DNA of 64,000 bases. Source: Calothrix sp. PCC 7103. GTDB lineage: Bacteria; Cyanobacteriota; Cyanobacteriia; Cyanobacteriales; Nostocaceae. The translations under genes were made by a program, and so were the position numbers. The notes beneath the pieces are model-generated. The model made no database searches. It saw only the letters and a list, made by a program, of their open reading frames with translations, and was not told the origin of the DNA. Shown piece by piece: positions 19,549-27,904 of this stretch. Location: the NCBI RefSeq assembly GCF_000331305.1, contig NZ_KB217483.1, positions 892,340 through 956,339 on the forward strand, in the 5' to 3' direction. Position 1 is the stretch's first letter, and every line of letters begins with the position of its first letter.

Positions 19549-22149
19549 ATGAACAAAACACAATTGATAACTAGGCTAGTTTCTTTACGTAAATCCTACT
19601 TAAGATTTATTGTGGTTGCTGTTATAACTACTATATTATGTGTTCAATTATTACCCGCTTTTGCAAATACTCCCTATCTAAAAGACATAGAATATCAATC
19701 ACAAACGCAAGAGACAGGTAAATTATTATACGACAGCGGACGCTATGTTGAAGCCGCACAAATATTACAGCAAGCTGTTGACTCTTATCAAAAGCAAGGC
19801 AAAACACTTGAACAAGCTGTAGCTCTAAGTAATCTTTCACTCACATATCAACAACTAGGTGACTGGAAAGAAGCTCAAAACACAATTACTCAAAGTTTGA
19901 ATTTACAAGGATATAAAAAAGCATCACAAAATAATATTAACCTTACAGTTCTTGCTCAAACTTTAGATATTCAAGGACGTTTACAGTTAGAAATAGGGCA
20001 AGCAGAACAAGCGCTTTCAACCTGGAAGGAAATGGAGGAAATTTACACTAAAATCGGAGATAAAAATAGTATAGCTAGAGCGCGTCTGAATCAATCTCAA
20101 GCTTTACGAAGTCAGGGGTTTAACCGTCGCGCAGTCGAAATGCTCGCACAAACCAATCAAACCTTACAATTTCAACCAGACTCACTGGATAAAGTAGCAG
20201 CCTTACTTTCGCTTGGTAACACACTACAAAGAATTGGCAAACTCGAAGAATCTGACCGCGTTTTCAAAAAAAGTTTAGAAATATCACAACGATTAAAGTC
20301 TCCCATCTACACTGCCGCAATTTTTCTAAATTTAGGTAATAATGCCCGCGCGCAACAGAAAATACCAGAAGCTATATCATTTTACCAACAAACATATATA
20401 ACATCTCTCTCACCCTTAACCAAAGTTCAAGCTCAAATTAATCAATATACTTTACTAGTTCAAACAAAAGATGAAACACAAAAAAATGAAGCTCAATCTC
20501 TAATACCAGCAATTCAAACTCAATTAGAACAACTCCCCCCATCACGCGCATCAATATACGCTCGAATAAACTTCGCTCACACCCTCTCACCCTCCCACCC
20601 TCCCACCCTCCCCTCCACCCTTCTCGCAACAGCAATACAACAATCTCGCATCATCGGTGATACACGTGCGGAAGCTTATGCACTGGGAAAACTAGGAAGC
20701 TTATATGAAAAAACACAGCAATGGCAGCAAGCGCGCGAACTTACCGAAAAAGCATTAAACTTAGCCAAAGAAACAAATACGCCTGAAATAGCTTATTTGT
20801 GGCAATGGCAATTAGGAAGAATCTTGAAATCGGAAGGTGATATTAAAGGAGCAATTAGCGCATATGATGCAGCAGTAGATAGTTTAGAGCAACTACGAAC
20901 AGACCTAGTAGCAGTAAATCAAGATATACAATTTAACTTTCGAGATAACGTAGAACCAGTTTACCGCGAATCAGTTGCTTTATTACTTTCCACACAGCAA
21001 ACCTCAGAAAAAACACTTGAAAAAGCTAGAGCGCGTATCGAAGCACTACAGTTAGCAGAAATAGATAACTTTTTCCGTGAAGCTTGTCTACAAGGGCAAA
21101 AAGTACTTCTTGATAAACTTGTAGATGAAGCAAATTCCACAGCTGCAATTATTTACCCAATTATCCTTCCCGAACAACTTCAAATCATCGTCAAAATTCC
21201 TCAGCAACCGTTGCGTCATTACACTATCAAAAAATCTCAAGTAGAAGTAGAAGGCATTCTCGAAAAAATTCGAGAGTATATTACAGAACCAGACCGTACA
21301 GAAGATGTACAAGCGCTTTCTCAAGAAGTTTATAGCTGGTTAATTAAACCAAATGAATCTGATTTAGAAAAAAACAAAATAAATACGCTTGTATTTGTAT
21401 TAGATGGCGCCTTAAGAAACGTGCCAATGGCAGCATTATACGATGGTCAAAAATACCTGATTGAAAAATACGCTGTAGCATTAAGTTTAGGATTACAACT
21501 GTTTCAACCTAAACCCCTAGCAAAAACAAAGCTGAATGTACTCGCAGGTGGATTAATACAACCACCACTCAATTATAAAAAGCAATTTCCTCCTTTACCA
21601 GAAATTCAGTCCGAATTTAAATTAATATCTCAAGCCGGAGTTTCCAATACCCAATTACTAAACCAAAACTTCAATAGTAAAAACTTAGAAGCCAGAGTTA
21701 ATGCTTCTGGATATAACGTATTACATCTAGCAACCCACGGTCAATTTAGCTCGCGCGCCGAGAATACCTTTATCCTAGCAGCCGATGGTCCAATAAACGT
21801 CACACAGTTTGATAGCTTATTGCGTCGTCGCGACGAAACCCGTCCCGAAGCATTAGAAATGTTAGTACTAAGTGCATGTCAAACCGCTGCTGGAGACAAT
21901 CGCGCGACATTAGGGTTAGCAGGAGCATCACTCAAAGCAGGTGCCAGAAGTACATTAGCATCACTATGGCACGTCAATGACAAATCCACATCTATATTAA
22001 TAGGGGAATTTTACCGAGAACTAGCCAAAACCAAAGTCACAAAAGCCGAAGCACTAAGAAAAGCCCAAATCACACTTTTAAACAAATATCCTAACTATAC
22101 CCGTCCCGCTTTCTGGGCGCCTTATATACTAGTAGGTAACTGGCTTTAA
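19549..22149 (+). CDS. TPR-CHAT caspase-like protease, exported or membrane-anchored
   Basis: 866 residues. A hydrophobic N-terminal segment (about 20-40, ending LLPAFA) is a signal peptide or anchor. Residues about 50-460 are tetratricopeptide repeats. The C-terminal CHAT domain (about 570-866) has the His-Cys dyad: His730 in HLATHGQF and Cys777 in LSACQTAAGD, with GLAGASLKAGARS after it. CHAT enzymes are caspase-relative peptidases. A proline/threonine-rich insert (about 345-357) is encoded by a pyrimidine-only-like tract at 20582-20624. The gene follows sigma and DUF1822 on the same strand after 238 bp with a hairpin and repeats, so it may have its own promoter. The substrate is unknown. 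Confidence 0.9.
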   Translation: MNKTQLITRLVSLRKSYLRFIVVAVITTILCVQLLPAFANTPYLKDIEYQSQTQETGKLLYDSGRYVEAAQILQQAVDSYQKQGKTLEQAVALSNLSLTYQQLGDWKEAQNTITQSLNLQGYKKASQNNINLTVLAQTLDIQGRLQLEIGQAEQALSTWKEMEEIYTKIGDKNSIARARLNQSQALRSQGFNRRAVEMLAQTNQTLQFQPDSLDKVAALLSLGNTLQRIGKLEESDRVFKKSLEISQRLKSPIYTAAIFLNLGNNARAQQKIPEAISFYQQTYITSLSPLTKVQAQINQYTLLVQTKDETQKNEAQSLIPAIQTQLEQLPPSRASIYARINFAHTLSPSHPPTLPSTLLATAIQQSRIIGDTRAEAYALGKLGSLYEKTQQWQQARELTEKALNLAKETNTPEIAYLWQWQLGRILKSEGDIKGAISAYDAAVDSLEQLRTDLVAVNQDIQFNFRDNVEPVYRESVALLLSTQQTSEKTLEKARARIEALQLAEIDNFFREACLQGQKVLLDKLVDEANSTAAIIYPIILPEQLQIIVKIPQQPLRHYTIKKSQVEVEGILEKIREYITEPDRTEDVQALSQEVYSWLIKPNESDLEKNKINTLVFVLDGALRNVPMAALYDGQKYLIEKYAVALSLGLQLFQPKPLAKTKLNVLAGGLIQPPLNYKKQFPPLPEIQSEFKLISQAGVSNTQLLNQNFNSKNLEARVNASGYNVLHLATHGQFSSRAENTFILAADGPINVTQFDSLLRRRDETRPEALEMLVLSACQTAAGDNRATLGLAGASLKAGARSTLASLWHVNDKSTSILIGEFYRELAKTKVTKAEALRKAQITLLNKYPNYTRPAFWAPYILVGNWL
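20582..20624. repeat. CCCTCCCAC low-complexity tract inside the CHAT gene
   Basis: A nearly pure pyrimidine stretch with repeated CCCTCCCA units, in frame, encoding a Ser/Pro/Thr-rich loop between TPR helices. Looks like an inserted microsatellite. Confidence 0.65.
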
Positions 22150-22216
22150 ATATATATTATGAGTCGCGAACGTAGTATATGTAAAAATATATATTTAATA
22201 GCCAATAAGTTTAACT

Positions 22217-22375
22217 ATGGAATCCCAGACTGAACAGAATAAGTCACAAAGCAACACTAATACGAAGACACAGCAAGAAACCGAACAAGAAAAAATATTA
22301 TGTCCTCATTGTAAGCGCACTGCTACAAATGGTATTAAATGTAAAGGAATTTGTGTTGCTGATAATGATTATTAA
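22217..22375 (+). CDS. Small Cys-rich zinc-ribbon-like protein
   Basis: 52 residues, 67 bp after the CHAT gene and on the same strand. The N-terminal half is polar (Gln, Thr, Asn, Lys). The C-terminal half has CPHC at 29-32 and CKGIC at 42-46, four Cys spaced to hold a zinc ion. I recall similar small proteins with this tail in other filamentous cyanobacteria. No strong ribosome-binding site is seen (AAGTTTAACT precedes the ATG). Function unknown; its position suggests it may belong to the sigma/DUF1822/CHAT set. Confidence 0.65.
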   Translation: MESQTEQNKSQSNTNTKTQQETEQEKILCPHCKRTATNGIKCKGICVADNDY

Positions 22376-22419
22376 TACATTTTTGGCGCCGAAAATTTTC
22401 ATTCTAAGCGTCGAAAATT

Positions 22420-22514
22420 GTCATTCTGAGCGTAGCGAAGAATCTCTTATATTGAAACTTTATTAGATGCTACCCTGCGGGAAAAGCTCCGCTTTACACT
22501 GCGTTCAGCATGAC
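22420..22514. repeat. Dispersed palindromic repeat copy B
   Basis: Starts GTCATTCTGAGCGTAGCGAA and ends GCGTTCAGCATGAC. A partial start (TCATTCTAAGCG) lies just before, at 22399. It shares the GATGCTACCCT core with copy A and sits between two convergent genes. Confidence 0.7.
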
Positions 22515-22526
22515 AGGGGGGAAAGC

Positions 22527-23801
22527 TTATTTTTGTGCAACTCTGGGTTGACTGAGGAAACTGTATACGGTGCGGGAAACTTGAGAGATAAATTCTCTAC
22601 CTCTTGCGTCACCAAAAGGTCTTCTGACAAAGATACCTGCTAGGTAACGTTTACCGTTGGGCATTTGAATAATTCCTGCATCTCCGAGAATGACTCCTAG
22701 TGTACCTGTTTTATGAGCTATTGTGGCGCCTCTTCCTAGTCCAGATGCTAGTAAGCTGGTGTTTTCAACGCGACGCATGATGTCTAATACTCTTACACGA
22801 CTTGAGTTACTCAATAATTGGTTATTAGCAACTAAAGCAGATAATCTAACTAAATCTTTGGCACTAGTTATATTAGTTCCTTTGAAGTCACCCAGTAAAT
22901 TGCGAATTACAGTATTTTGTAATCCCCAAGTGCGGAAGCGTGGATTTAACTTGTTTCTGCCCCCTAAACGGTCGATTATCATGTTAGTTGCGGTGTTATC
23001 GCTGATGGTAATCATTTTAGTCGCAGTTTCTAGCAAGCTGAATTTAGTTCCCGGCGCCCGATATTGCATTGTACCAGAACCACCAGTCACTAAGTCACGA
23101 CGCATTGTTAATGTTTCGTTTAACTTAACTCGACCAGCATCAATTTCTTGGAATAAAGCAATTAATATCGGAAACTTAATTGTACTCGCTGCTGAAAATG
23201 CTTTTTCACCGTTGTAATCTACATAATTCCCCGTTTCTAAATCAATAAAAAATAATCCTGGGTCAAGCGAACGGTAACGTGACATCAAAGACCGGACTTG
23301 TGAACTTAGCTGTGTGATTTCATTACCTAGAGGTACCACTCCAGCAAAGGGTGAAATACCACCTACTTGAACTGGTGTTTTAACCTCACCCGACTGTGAA
23401 TCACCACTTGCAATACGTTCTATTGAAGAGAAATTGACAATCCAGTGCGATGACGTATCACCTTGAATTAATACCTTATCTGGTTGTACCGTGTATCCCG
23501 GCGCCAGTTCCACAACCAATCTAGTTGTGTTAGCATCAAACTTACCAACACGAATTTCTTTAATTGCAGCACCATAAGTTTGACGAAGCGTATTTCCTTC
23601 TAAATCTGTATTAGGAAGGTCAATAACTAAGCGTGTGGGATTATTGATTAAAAATGCTCTTGGTCTAACACCAGATTCTGTAGTGATATTGAGTTTGTTT
23701 TGCGCTTGGTCAAAATACCAAGACTCTAAACGAGCAGCATTAACAGGAGCGCATAGCATTACAACACTCGCACTCGCAAGTAAGAAATATCTTAACTTCA
23801 T
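22527..23801 (-). CDS. AMIN domain fused to class A beta-lactamase-fold serine hydrolase
   Basis: 424 residues. Signal peptide 1-22. An AMIN domain (about 24-125) follows; these bind peptidoglycan or secretin-type partners in the envelope. The second part (about 165-415) has the penicillin-recognising motifs in order: Ser206-T-I-Lys209, S267-D268-N269 and K364-T365-G366. The Glu of the usual omega-loop ExxLN motif is not evident, so efficient beta-lactam hydrolysis is unlikely. A cell-wall role, such as a D,D-peptidase-like or penicillin-binding function, fits better. Transcribed alone. The Ser/Lys/KTG motifs make the fold certain; the substrate is not known. Confidence 0.88.
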   Translation of the reverse strand: MKLRYFLLASASVVMLCAPVNAARLESWYFDQAQNKLNITTESGVRPRAFLINNPTRLVIDLPNTDLEGNTLRQTYGAAIKEIRVGKFDANTTRLVVELAPGYTVQPDKVLIQGDTSSHWIVNFSSIERIASGDSQSGEVKTPVQVGGISPFAGVVPLGNEITQLSSQVRSLMSRYRSLDPGLFFIDLETGNYVDYNGEKAFSAASTIKFPILIALFQEIDAGRVKLNETLTMRRDLVTGGSGTMQYRAPGTKFSLLETATKMITISDNTATNMIIDRLGGRNKLNPRFRTWGLQNTVIRNLLGDFKGTNITSAKDLVRLSALVANNQLLSNSSRVRVLDIMRRVENTSLLASGLGRGATIAHKTGTLGVILGDAGIIQMPNGKRYLAGIFVRRPFGDARGREFISQVSRTVYSFLSQPRVAQK

Positions 23802-23941
23802 GCGGAAACAATCTTATTTGTGTGTGGGGTTTACTAGCACCATTTTTCTGTATTAACCTCCTACATCCGGAAGAAATTACATACAAATGCATGTAGCAAT
23901 CTTTCTCAGAAGACATCTGTACTCCAAAATAGTTCCCTGGC

Positions 23942-23968
23942 AACGGATGTAACGGATGTAACGGATGT
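23942..23968. repeat. Three tandem copies of a nine-bp unit AACGGATGT
   Basis: Perfect triple repeat upstream of the AMIN gene. Related single or double units occur near 39066-39090 and, reversed, at 39150-39170. Confidence 0.7.
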
Positions 23969-24012
23969 AACGTAGGGTGCGTCACCCACCAATTTACAAC
24001 CACAGGCGCCGA

Positions 24013-24264
24013 TTACAAAACTTTTCTATCAGCGTTTGCTTTGTCTTGCTCTTTTAAGTCATCCCAAAGCTTTGCCCTTTGCTCGTAGTATTTGCGAAGA
24101 GGACTTAGTTTAATAGCTTGCCCGTAATCAAAAATAGCTAGCTGATAATAACCCATTTGTTTATATATATCACCGCGATTACTATAAAGATGAGCTTCGT
24201 TGGGTTTAAGAATAATAGCTTTAGTATAATCGACTGCTGCTTGCTCGTAGTTACCCTGTGACAT
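24013..24264 (-). CDS. Short TPR protein, possibly the 3' remnant of a longer gene
   Basis: 83 residues with two tetratricopeptide repeats (GNYEQAAVDYTKAIILKPN and YYQLAIFDYGQAIKLSP) and a charged tail. Reading upstream in frame, the TPR-like pattern continues (GKYQNQAIVQ) before the ATG and runs into a stop, which suggests the 5' part of a larger TPR gene has been lost. It is followed upstream by CTTTGCG repeats. Protein-protein interaction is the general role of TPRs; nothing more specific can be said. Confidence 0.5.
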   Translation of the reverse strand: MSQGNYEQAAVDYTKAIILKPNEAHLYSNRGDIYKQMGYYQLAIFDYGQAIKLSPLRKYYEQRAKLWDDLKEQDKANADRKVL

Positions 24265-24342
24265 TTGAACGATTGCTTGATTTTGATACTTGCCTGCGTT
24301 AGCACCCTTCGTGTTAGAAGATTACCTATAAACTCTCCCTCT

Positions 24343-24370
24343 TCCTTTGCGTTCTTTGCGTCCTTTGCGG
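24343..24370. repeat. CCTTTGCGT short tandem repeats
   Basis: Three near-copies of CTTTGCGTC/T in a row, a variant of the CACAAAGG family (reverse orientation), directly upstream of the TPR fragment. Confidence 0.5.
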
Positions 24371-24440
24371 TTGGTTCATTTTTGGTATTCTTTGAGCGTG
24401 AAGGGAGTAAGATAATAAGCAGGTAATTCGGGTACCTCAT

Positions 24441-25235
24441 ATGCCTTCACCTTTTCCAGGAATGAATCCGTATTTAGAGCATCCGGAACTGTTTCCGGGT
24501 ATACACCATTATTTGATTAGCGAAATTGCTCGGTTTTTATCGCCCCAACTACGTCCTAAATATCGTGTTGCTGTCGAGGTGAGGATGTATGAAACTACAG
24601 ATGACAGTTCTTTGGTTGTGGGTATTCCTGATGTAACTGTTAAAAGTCGTCAAATTCAAGATTCAAATTCATCTGACATGGCTAATGTGGCTGTAGCTAC
24701 ACCTACTTCTCAACCTGTCAAAGTCAAAATTCCTATGCCTGTAGCTATAAAAGAAGGATATTTGGAAGTTAGAGAAGTTGGAACGGAAACATTAATTACT
24801 ACTATTGAAATTGTTTCACCTAGTAATAAACGTGTTGGTAAAGGACGAGAGATGTATGAAGAGAAACGCGAGCAAGTTTTGGCGAGTCGCACGAACTTGG
24901 TTGAAATTGATTTACTACGTAGAGGCAATCCAATGCCCATCGTTGATAATAATACTCAAAGTCAATATAGAATTTTAGTGTGCCGTGGTAATAGCCGTCC
25001 TAATGCTGATTTATATGCTTTTAATTTACCTGATGTAATTCCTTGTTTTTCTCTTCCTTTACGTGCAGGGGATAACGAACCTGTTTTAGATTTACAGTCT
25101 TTATTAAATAATGTTTACGATGTGTATGCTTATGATTTGGTGGTTAATTATAATGATGAACCTGTGCCACAGTTAAGTAAAAGCGATGCTGTTTGGATGG
25201 ATGCGCTGTTACGTCAACAAAGTATACGAGTATAA
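24441..25235 (+). CDS. DUF4058 family protein
   Basis: 264 residues beginning MPSPFPGMNPYLEHPELFPG, the hallmark of DUF4058, a family abundant in cyanobacteria. The centre has GYLEVREVGTETLITTIEIV and SPSNKRVGKGREMYEEKR, which resembles a nuclease-like core: an acidic residue, then IEIVSPSNK with a Lys. A PD-(D/E)XK-type fold is my guess. There is no membrane segment or signal peptide. A hairpin follows the stop. Function is not established. Confidence 0.85.
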   Translation: MPSPFPGMNPYLEHPELFPGIHHYLISEIARFLSPQLRPKYRVAVEVRMYETTDDSSLVVGIPDVTVKSRQIQDSNSSDMANVAVATPTSQPVKVKIPMPVAIKEGYLEVREVGTETLITTIEIVSPSNKRVGKGREMYEEKREQVLASRTNLVEIDLLRRGNPMPIVDNNTQSQYRILVCRGNSRPNADLYAFNLPDVIPCFSLPLRAGDNEPVLDLQSLLNNVYDVYAYDLVVNYNDEPVPQLSKSDAVWMDALLRQQSIRV

Positions 25236-25241
25236 ATAAAA

Positions 25242-25276
25242 ATGCCTTTTTACACTGTGTAATGTAAAAAAGCATT
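25242..25276 (+). terminator. Imperfect hairpin after the DUF4058 gene
   Basis: AATGCCTTTTTAC and GTAAAAAAGCATT pair with one mismatch just after the stop. There is no long T run after the stem, so terminator function is moderate. Confidence 0.4.
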
Positions 25277-25380
25277 TACTTATTTTGTTCGTGTGATTTA
25301 TGTTAACTGGTTTGTGCGAGAGAGAATACAACGAGGTCGTTTAGGAGGTTAACGTTTGGACTCGATTAAAAGTCACTGTT

Positions 25381-26481
25381 TTACAGGCGCCTTGAACCTA
25401 GTCCTGTGATAGATTCTAAGGAAGCTCTAAGTGCTTGCATGTACCATCTGGTTTCGGTACGCTCTCTGACGATTTTTTCATAAATCGCTTCGTATCCGTC
25501 TACCATTTGGGTAACACTAAAGTTGTTTTGGACGTGTTCACGACATTTACGACGGTCAAGTTCTAACACTTGTGGCATTACAGAAGCCATTTCTTCGTAT
25601 GTGTCGCAGACTATTCCACTAACACCATGTGCTACTACTTCGGGTACTGAACCCATGTTCATTCCTATAACTGGTGTACCACAAGCCATTGATTCTATCA
25701 TGACTAAGCCAAATGGCTCTCTCCAAGTAATTGCAAACAATGTTGCTGCTGCATTACCTAGTAATTCCGATTTCTGTGCGTGATTTACTTCACCCAAAAA
25801 CTCTATTTGCTTACCGTCTATAAACGGTTCTATCTCTGCTTCGTAGAACTCTTTATCTACTATGTCCACTTTCCCTGCCATTTTTAGCTTCATTCCCGTT
25901 TTCTTGGCAATGGCTATTGCATGTTGGGGTCCTTTTTCTGGAGAGAATCTTCCTAAAAATGCTAAATATGGTGGGTCGTGGGGCTTTTCTACAAACGGAT
26001 ATTCTTCAACCACTATTCCGTTATATACTGTGCCTGCATAATTTAAATCTACTTGTCGCTGTGCATTACTTATGCTGATGTATGATTGTGACCCGTATTC
26101 ACTAAATACTTTCGCACTGTCTTTTGTGAAGCTTCCATGCAGCGTATGAACTGTTGGTGTTGATACCATGCTTGCTAATGCTAATGACCAAACCCCGACG
26201 TGTGAGTGTATTATGTCGAAGTCTGCTGCTCTTTGATATACTTGACCCGGCGCCAACACTTCGTAAATAATGTGTTCTTTAATATCTGGGTCTAAACGCA
26301 ATGCACGTGGGCTAACTCCTTCTAACTTAGCTAACGTTTGTGAGTCCCCAGAGGCAAATAATGTGACTTCATGACCTCTACGTACTAACTCGTCAGATAC
26401 GCGACTTACTACAAGTTCTATTCCACCATAGGTTGGAGGAGGAACCGTTTCCCATAAGGGAGCAATTTGTGCGATTTTCAT
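25381..26481 (-). CDS. GT4-family glycosyltransferase
   Basis: 366 residues, GT-B fold. The N-terminal Rossmann half starts MKIAQIAPLWETVPPPTYGGIE with the acceptor-side glycine loop. The C-terminal half has FLGRFSPEKGPQ and the E-x7-E motif in EPFGLVMIESMACGTPV that binds the sugar nucleotide. It is similar to retaining glycosyltransferases that build glycolipids or polysaccharides. Transcribed alone, with a 418-bp upstream region. Donor and acceptor cannot be told from sequence. Confidence 0.88.
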   Translation of the reverse strand: MKIAQIAPLWETVPPPTYGGIELVVSRVSDELVRRGHEVTLFASGDSQTLAKLEGVSPRALRLDPDIKEHIIYEVLAPGQVYQRAADFDIIHSHVGVWSLALASMVSTPTVHTLHGSFTKDSAKVFSEYGSQSYISISNAQRQVDLNYAGTVYNGIVVEEYPFVEKPHDPPYLAFLGRFSPEKGPQHAIAIAKKTGMKLKMAGKVDIVDKEFYEAEIEPFIDGKQIEFLGEVNHAQKSELLGNAAATLFAITWREPFGLVMIESMACGTPVIGMNMGSVPEVVAHGVSGIVCDTYEEMASVMPQVLELDRRKCREHVQNNFSVTQMVDGYEAIYEKIVRERTETRWYMQALRASLESITGLGSRRL

Positions 26482-26899
26482 AAGTTTTGTTGGTTCAGCT
26501 TTTCAAAGCCTATAAACGATAATTCAATCAGATGCTAATTAGGGTTACTAGACCATATTTCACCCTTCAACTACACACCAGAGTGACACTAACCTATGCG
26601 GTTAGTCTGTAAACAAACGCAGTTAAGGCTAACACCGAACCGTCTAAACCTCACCTCCAGTTTTTATTCAACTTTGTGGTTTTAGACATATCTATTCTTA
26701 CATATCTTATTCCTATCAACTAATTTTGTCATCTATCTTCCGGACTATATAAGTTTTATAAATCAGTCGAAATAACGAATTTTTGATTAAAAATCACTCA
26801 AATTGCAATATCCATTACAGCTTTTAAAATAGCTGCTTACCCTATGGTTATTATAGTAGAGACGCGCGCATTTACGTCTCTACAACACAATGTTTGATG
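26482..26899. other. Intergenic region upstream of the glycosyltransferase gene
   Basis: 418 bp between two minus-strand genes. It holds the GTAGAGACG hairpin at its right end (26856-26883), which can terminate the ygfZ transcript. The rest must carry the glycosyltransferase promoter. I see no open frame. Confidence 0.5.
26856..26883. repeat. GTAGAGACG hairpin, intergenic family member
   Basis: GTAGAGACG (26856-26864) pairs with CGTCTCTAC (26875-26883) around a CGCGCATTTA loop. It sits just after the ygfZ stop on the minus strand. Confidence 0.6.
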
Positions 26900-27892
26900 T
26901 TATGATTCTGGATATTGATGTGATATGAATGGTATTTCGATAATTTCACCTTCGTTTTCTGCTATTCTTACTTTTGTTCCTATTCCACCTGCTTGCTTGC
27001 GGATGTAACCTAGTCCATAATACCCTTCAGTAGTTCCTGTGATACTTGTTAAGGTGCCTACTTTCTCTTCTTCTATATAGATTTGACTACCTGGGTCTGC
27101 ATAATTATTTAATTTTATTCCCCACAAGTATGTTTTTACACCTTTATACGTGTTTAAACGGGCAATTGTTTCTTGTCCAATATAGCAACCTTTAGTAAAA
27201 CAAATAGTTTGCCATAACCCAACTTCAAGGGGATTATAGTCTTCCGTTAGTTCTTTTTCTGGGACTGGACGACCTTGAATAATTCGCAGTGTTTCCCATG
27301 CTGTCTCTTTCATCGCAACGGCGCCTATCTCTAAAAGTTTATTCCATATTGTGTCTTTATGAACAACTGGAAAAATTAATGTGTATCCGGGTAAAGCTAA
27401 ACCACTACCTACTGCTATCAAAGTTTCTACTGTGAGTATATTATATACTTGATTACTATTAGGAGTCTCAAGAGGAGTTACACCTAACTCTTGAATAATT
27501 GCCTGACTTTCTGGGCCAATTAAACTAAAAGCGGCAGTTTCTTCTGTAATATCACTCAATTCAACTTTATCAGCAAAGAATATATATTTATCTAACCACT
27601 GCATTAAATACTCACGACGGTTAGGTGATACAATCAATAATACAGCGTCTTCTTTGATATACGCTGTCGTTAAATCGATTGTTCTAGCTGTGGATGTGAC
27701 AAAAACAGTATCACAACCTTGACCGGGTTTAAGAGACTGAAAATCATTTGTACTTTGGTTATGCAGAAACCGTAAACGGTCATCACCAGATACTTTTATA
27801 CGTCCCCAATGACTACGGTCATAAACTGCAACTCTTTCTTGAGCAGCTTTTATTGCTGTTGTGTCGTTTTGATTAATGTTTGATACTGACAT
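26900..27892 (-). CDS. ygfZ: YgfZ/GcvT-like folate-binding protein
   Basis: 330 residues of the GcvT aminomethyltransferase fold. The diagnostic YgfZ motif KGCYIGQE is present at 234-241 with Cys236. YgfZ/IBA57 proteins use folate and help build or repair iron-sulphur clusters. The C terminus (about 265-330) is the small barrel. The start codon lies 12 bp after the stop of the alpha/beta hydrolase upstream on the same strand, so the two form an operon. No anomaly seen. Confidence 0.9.
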   Translation of the reverse strand: MSVSNINQNDTTAIKAAQERVAVYDRSHWGRIKVSGDDRLRFLHNQSTNDFQSLKPGQGCDTVFVTSTARTIDLTTAYIKEDAVLLIVSPNRREYLMQWLDKYIFFADKVELSDITEETAAFSLIGPESQAIIQELGVTPLETPNSNQVYNILTVETLIAVGSGLALPGYTLIFPVVHKDTIWNKLLEIGAVAMKETAWETLRIIQGRPVPEKELTEDYNPLEVGLWQTICFTKGCYIGQETIARLNTYKGVKTYLWGIKLNNYADPGSQIYIEEEKVGTLTSITGTTEGYYGLGYIRKQAGGIGTKVRIAENEGEIIEIPFISHQYPES

Positions 27893-27904
27893 ATGTACTT
27901 AATA

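Noticed and set aside
16953-22149. A type III-E CRISPR (gRAMP/Craspase) locus
   Set aside because: Sigma and TPR-CHAT are present but there is no gRAMP effector, Csx30/Csx31 or CRISPR array. Only the analogy is kept.
22527-23801. Beta-lactam resistance gene
   Set aside because: The fold motifs are there but the class A deacylation Glu motif is not, and an AMIN domain is fused. A cell-wall role fits better.
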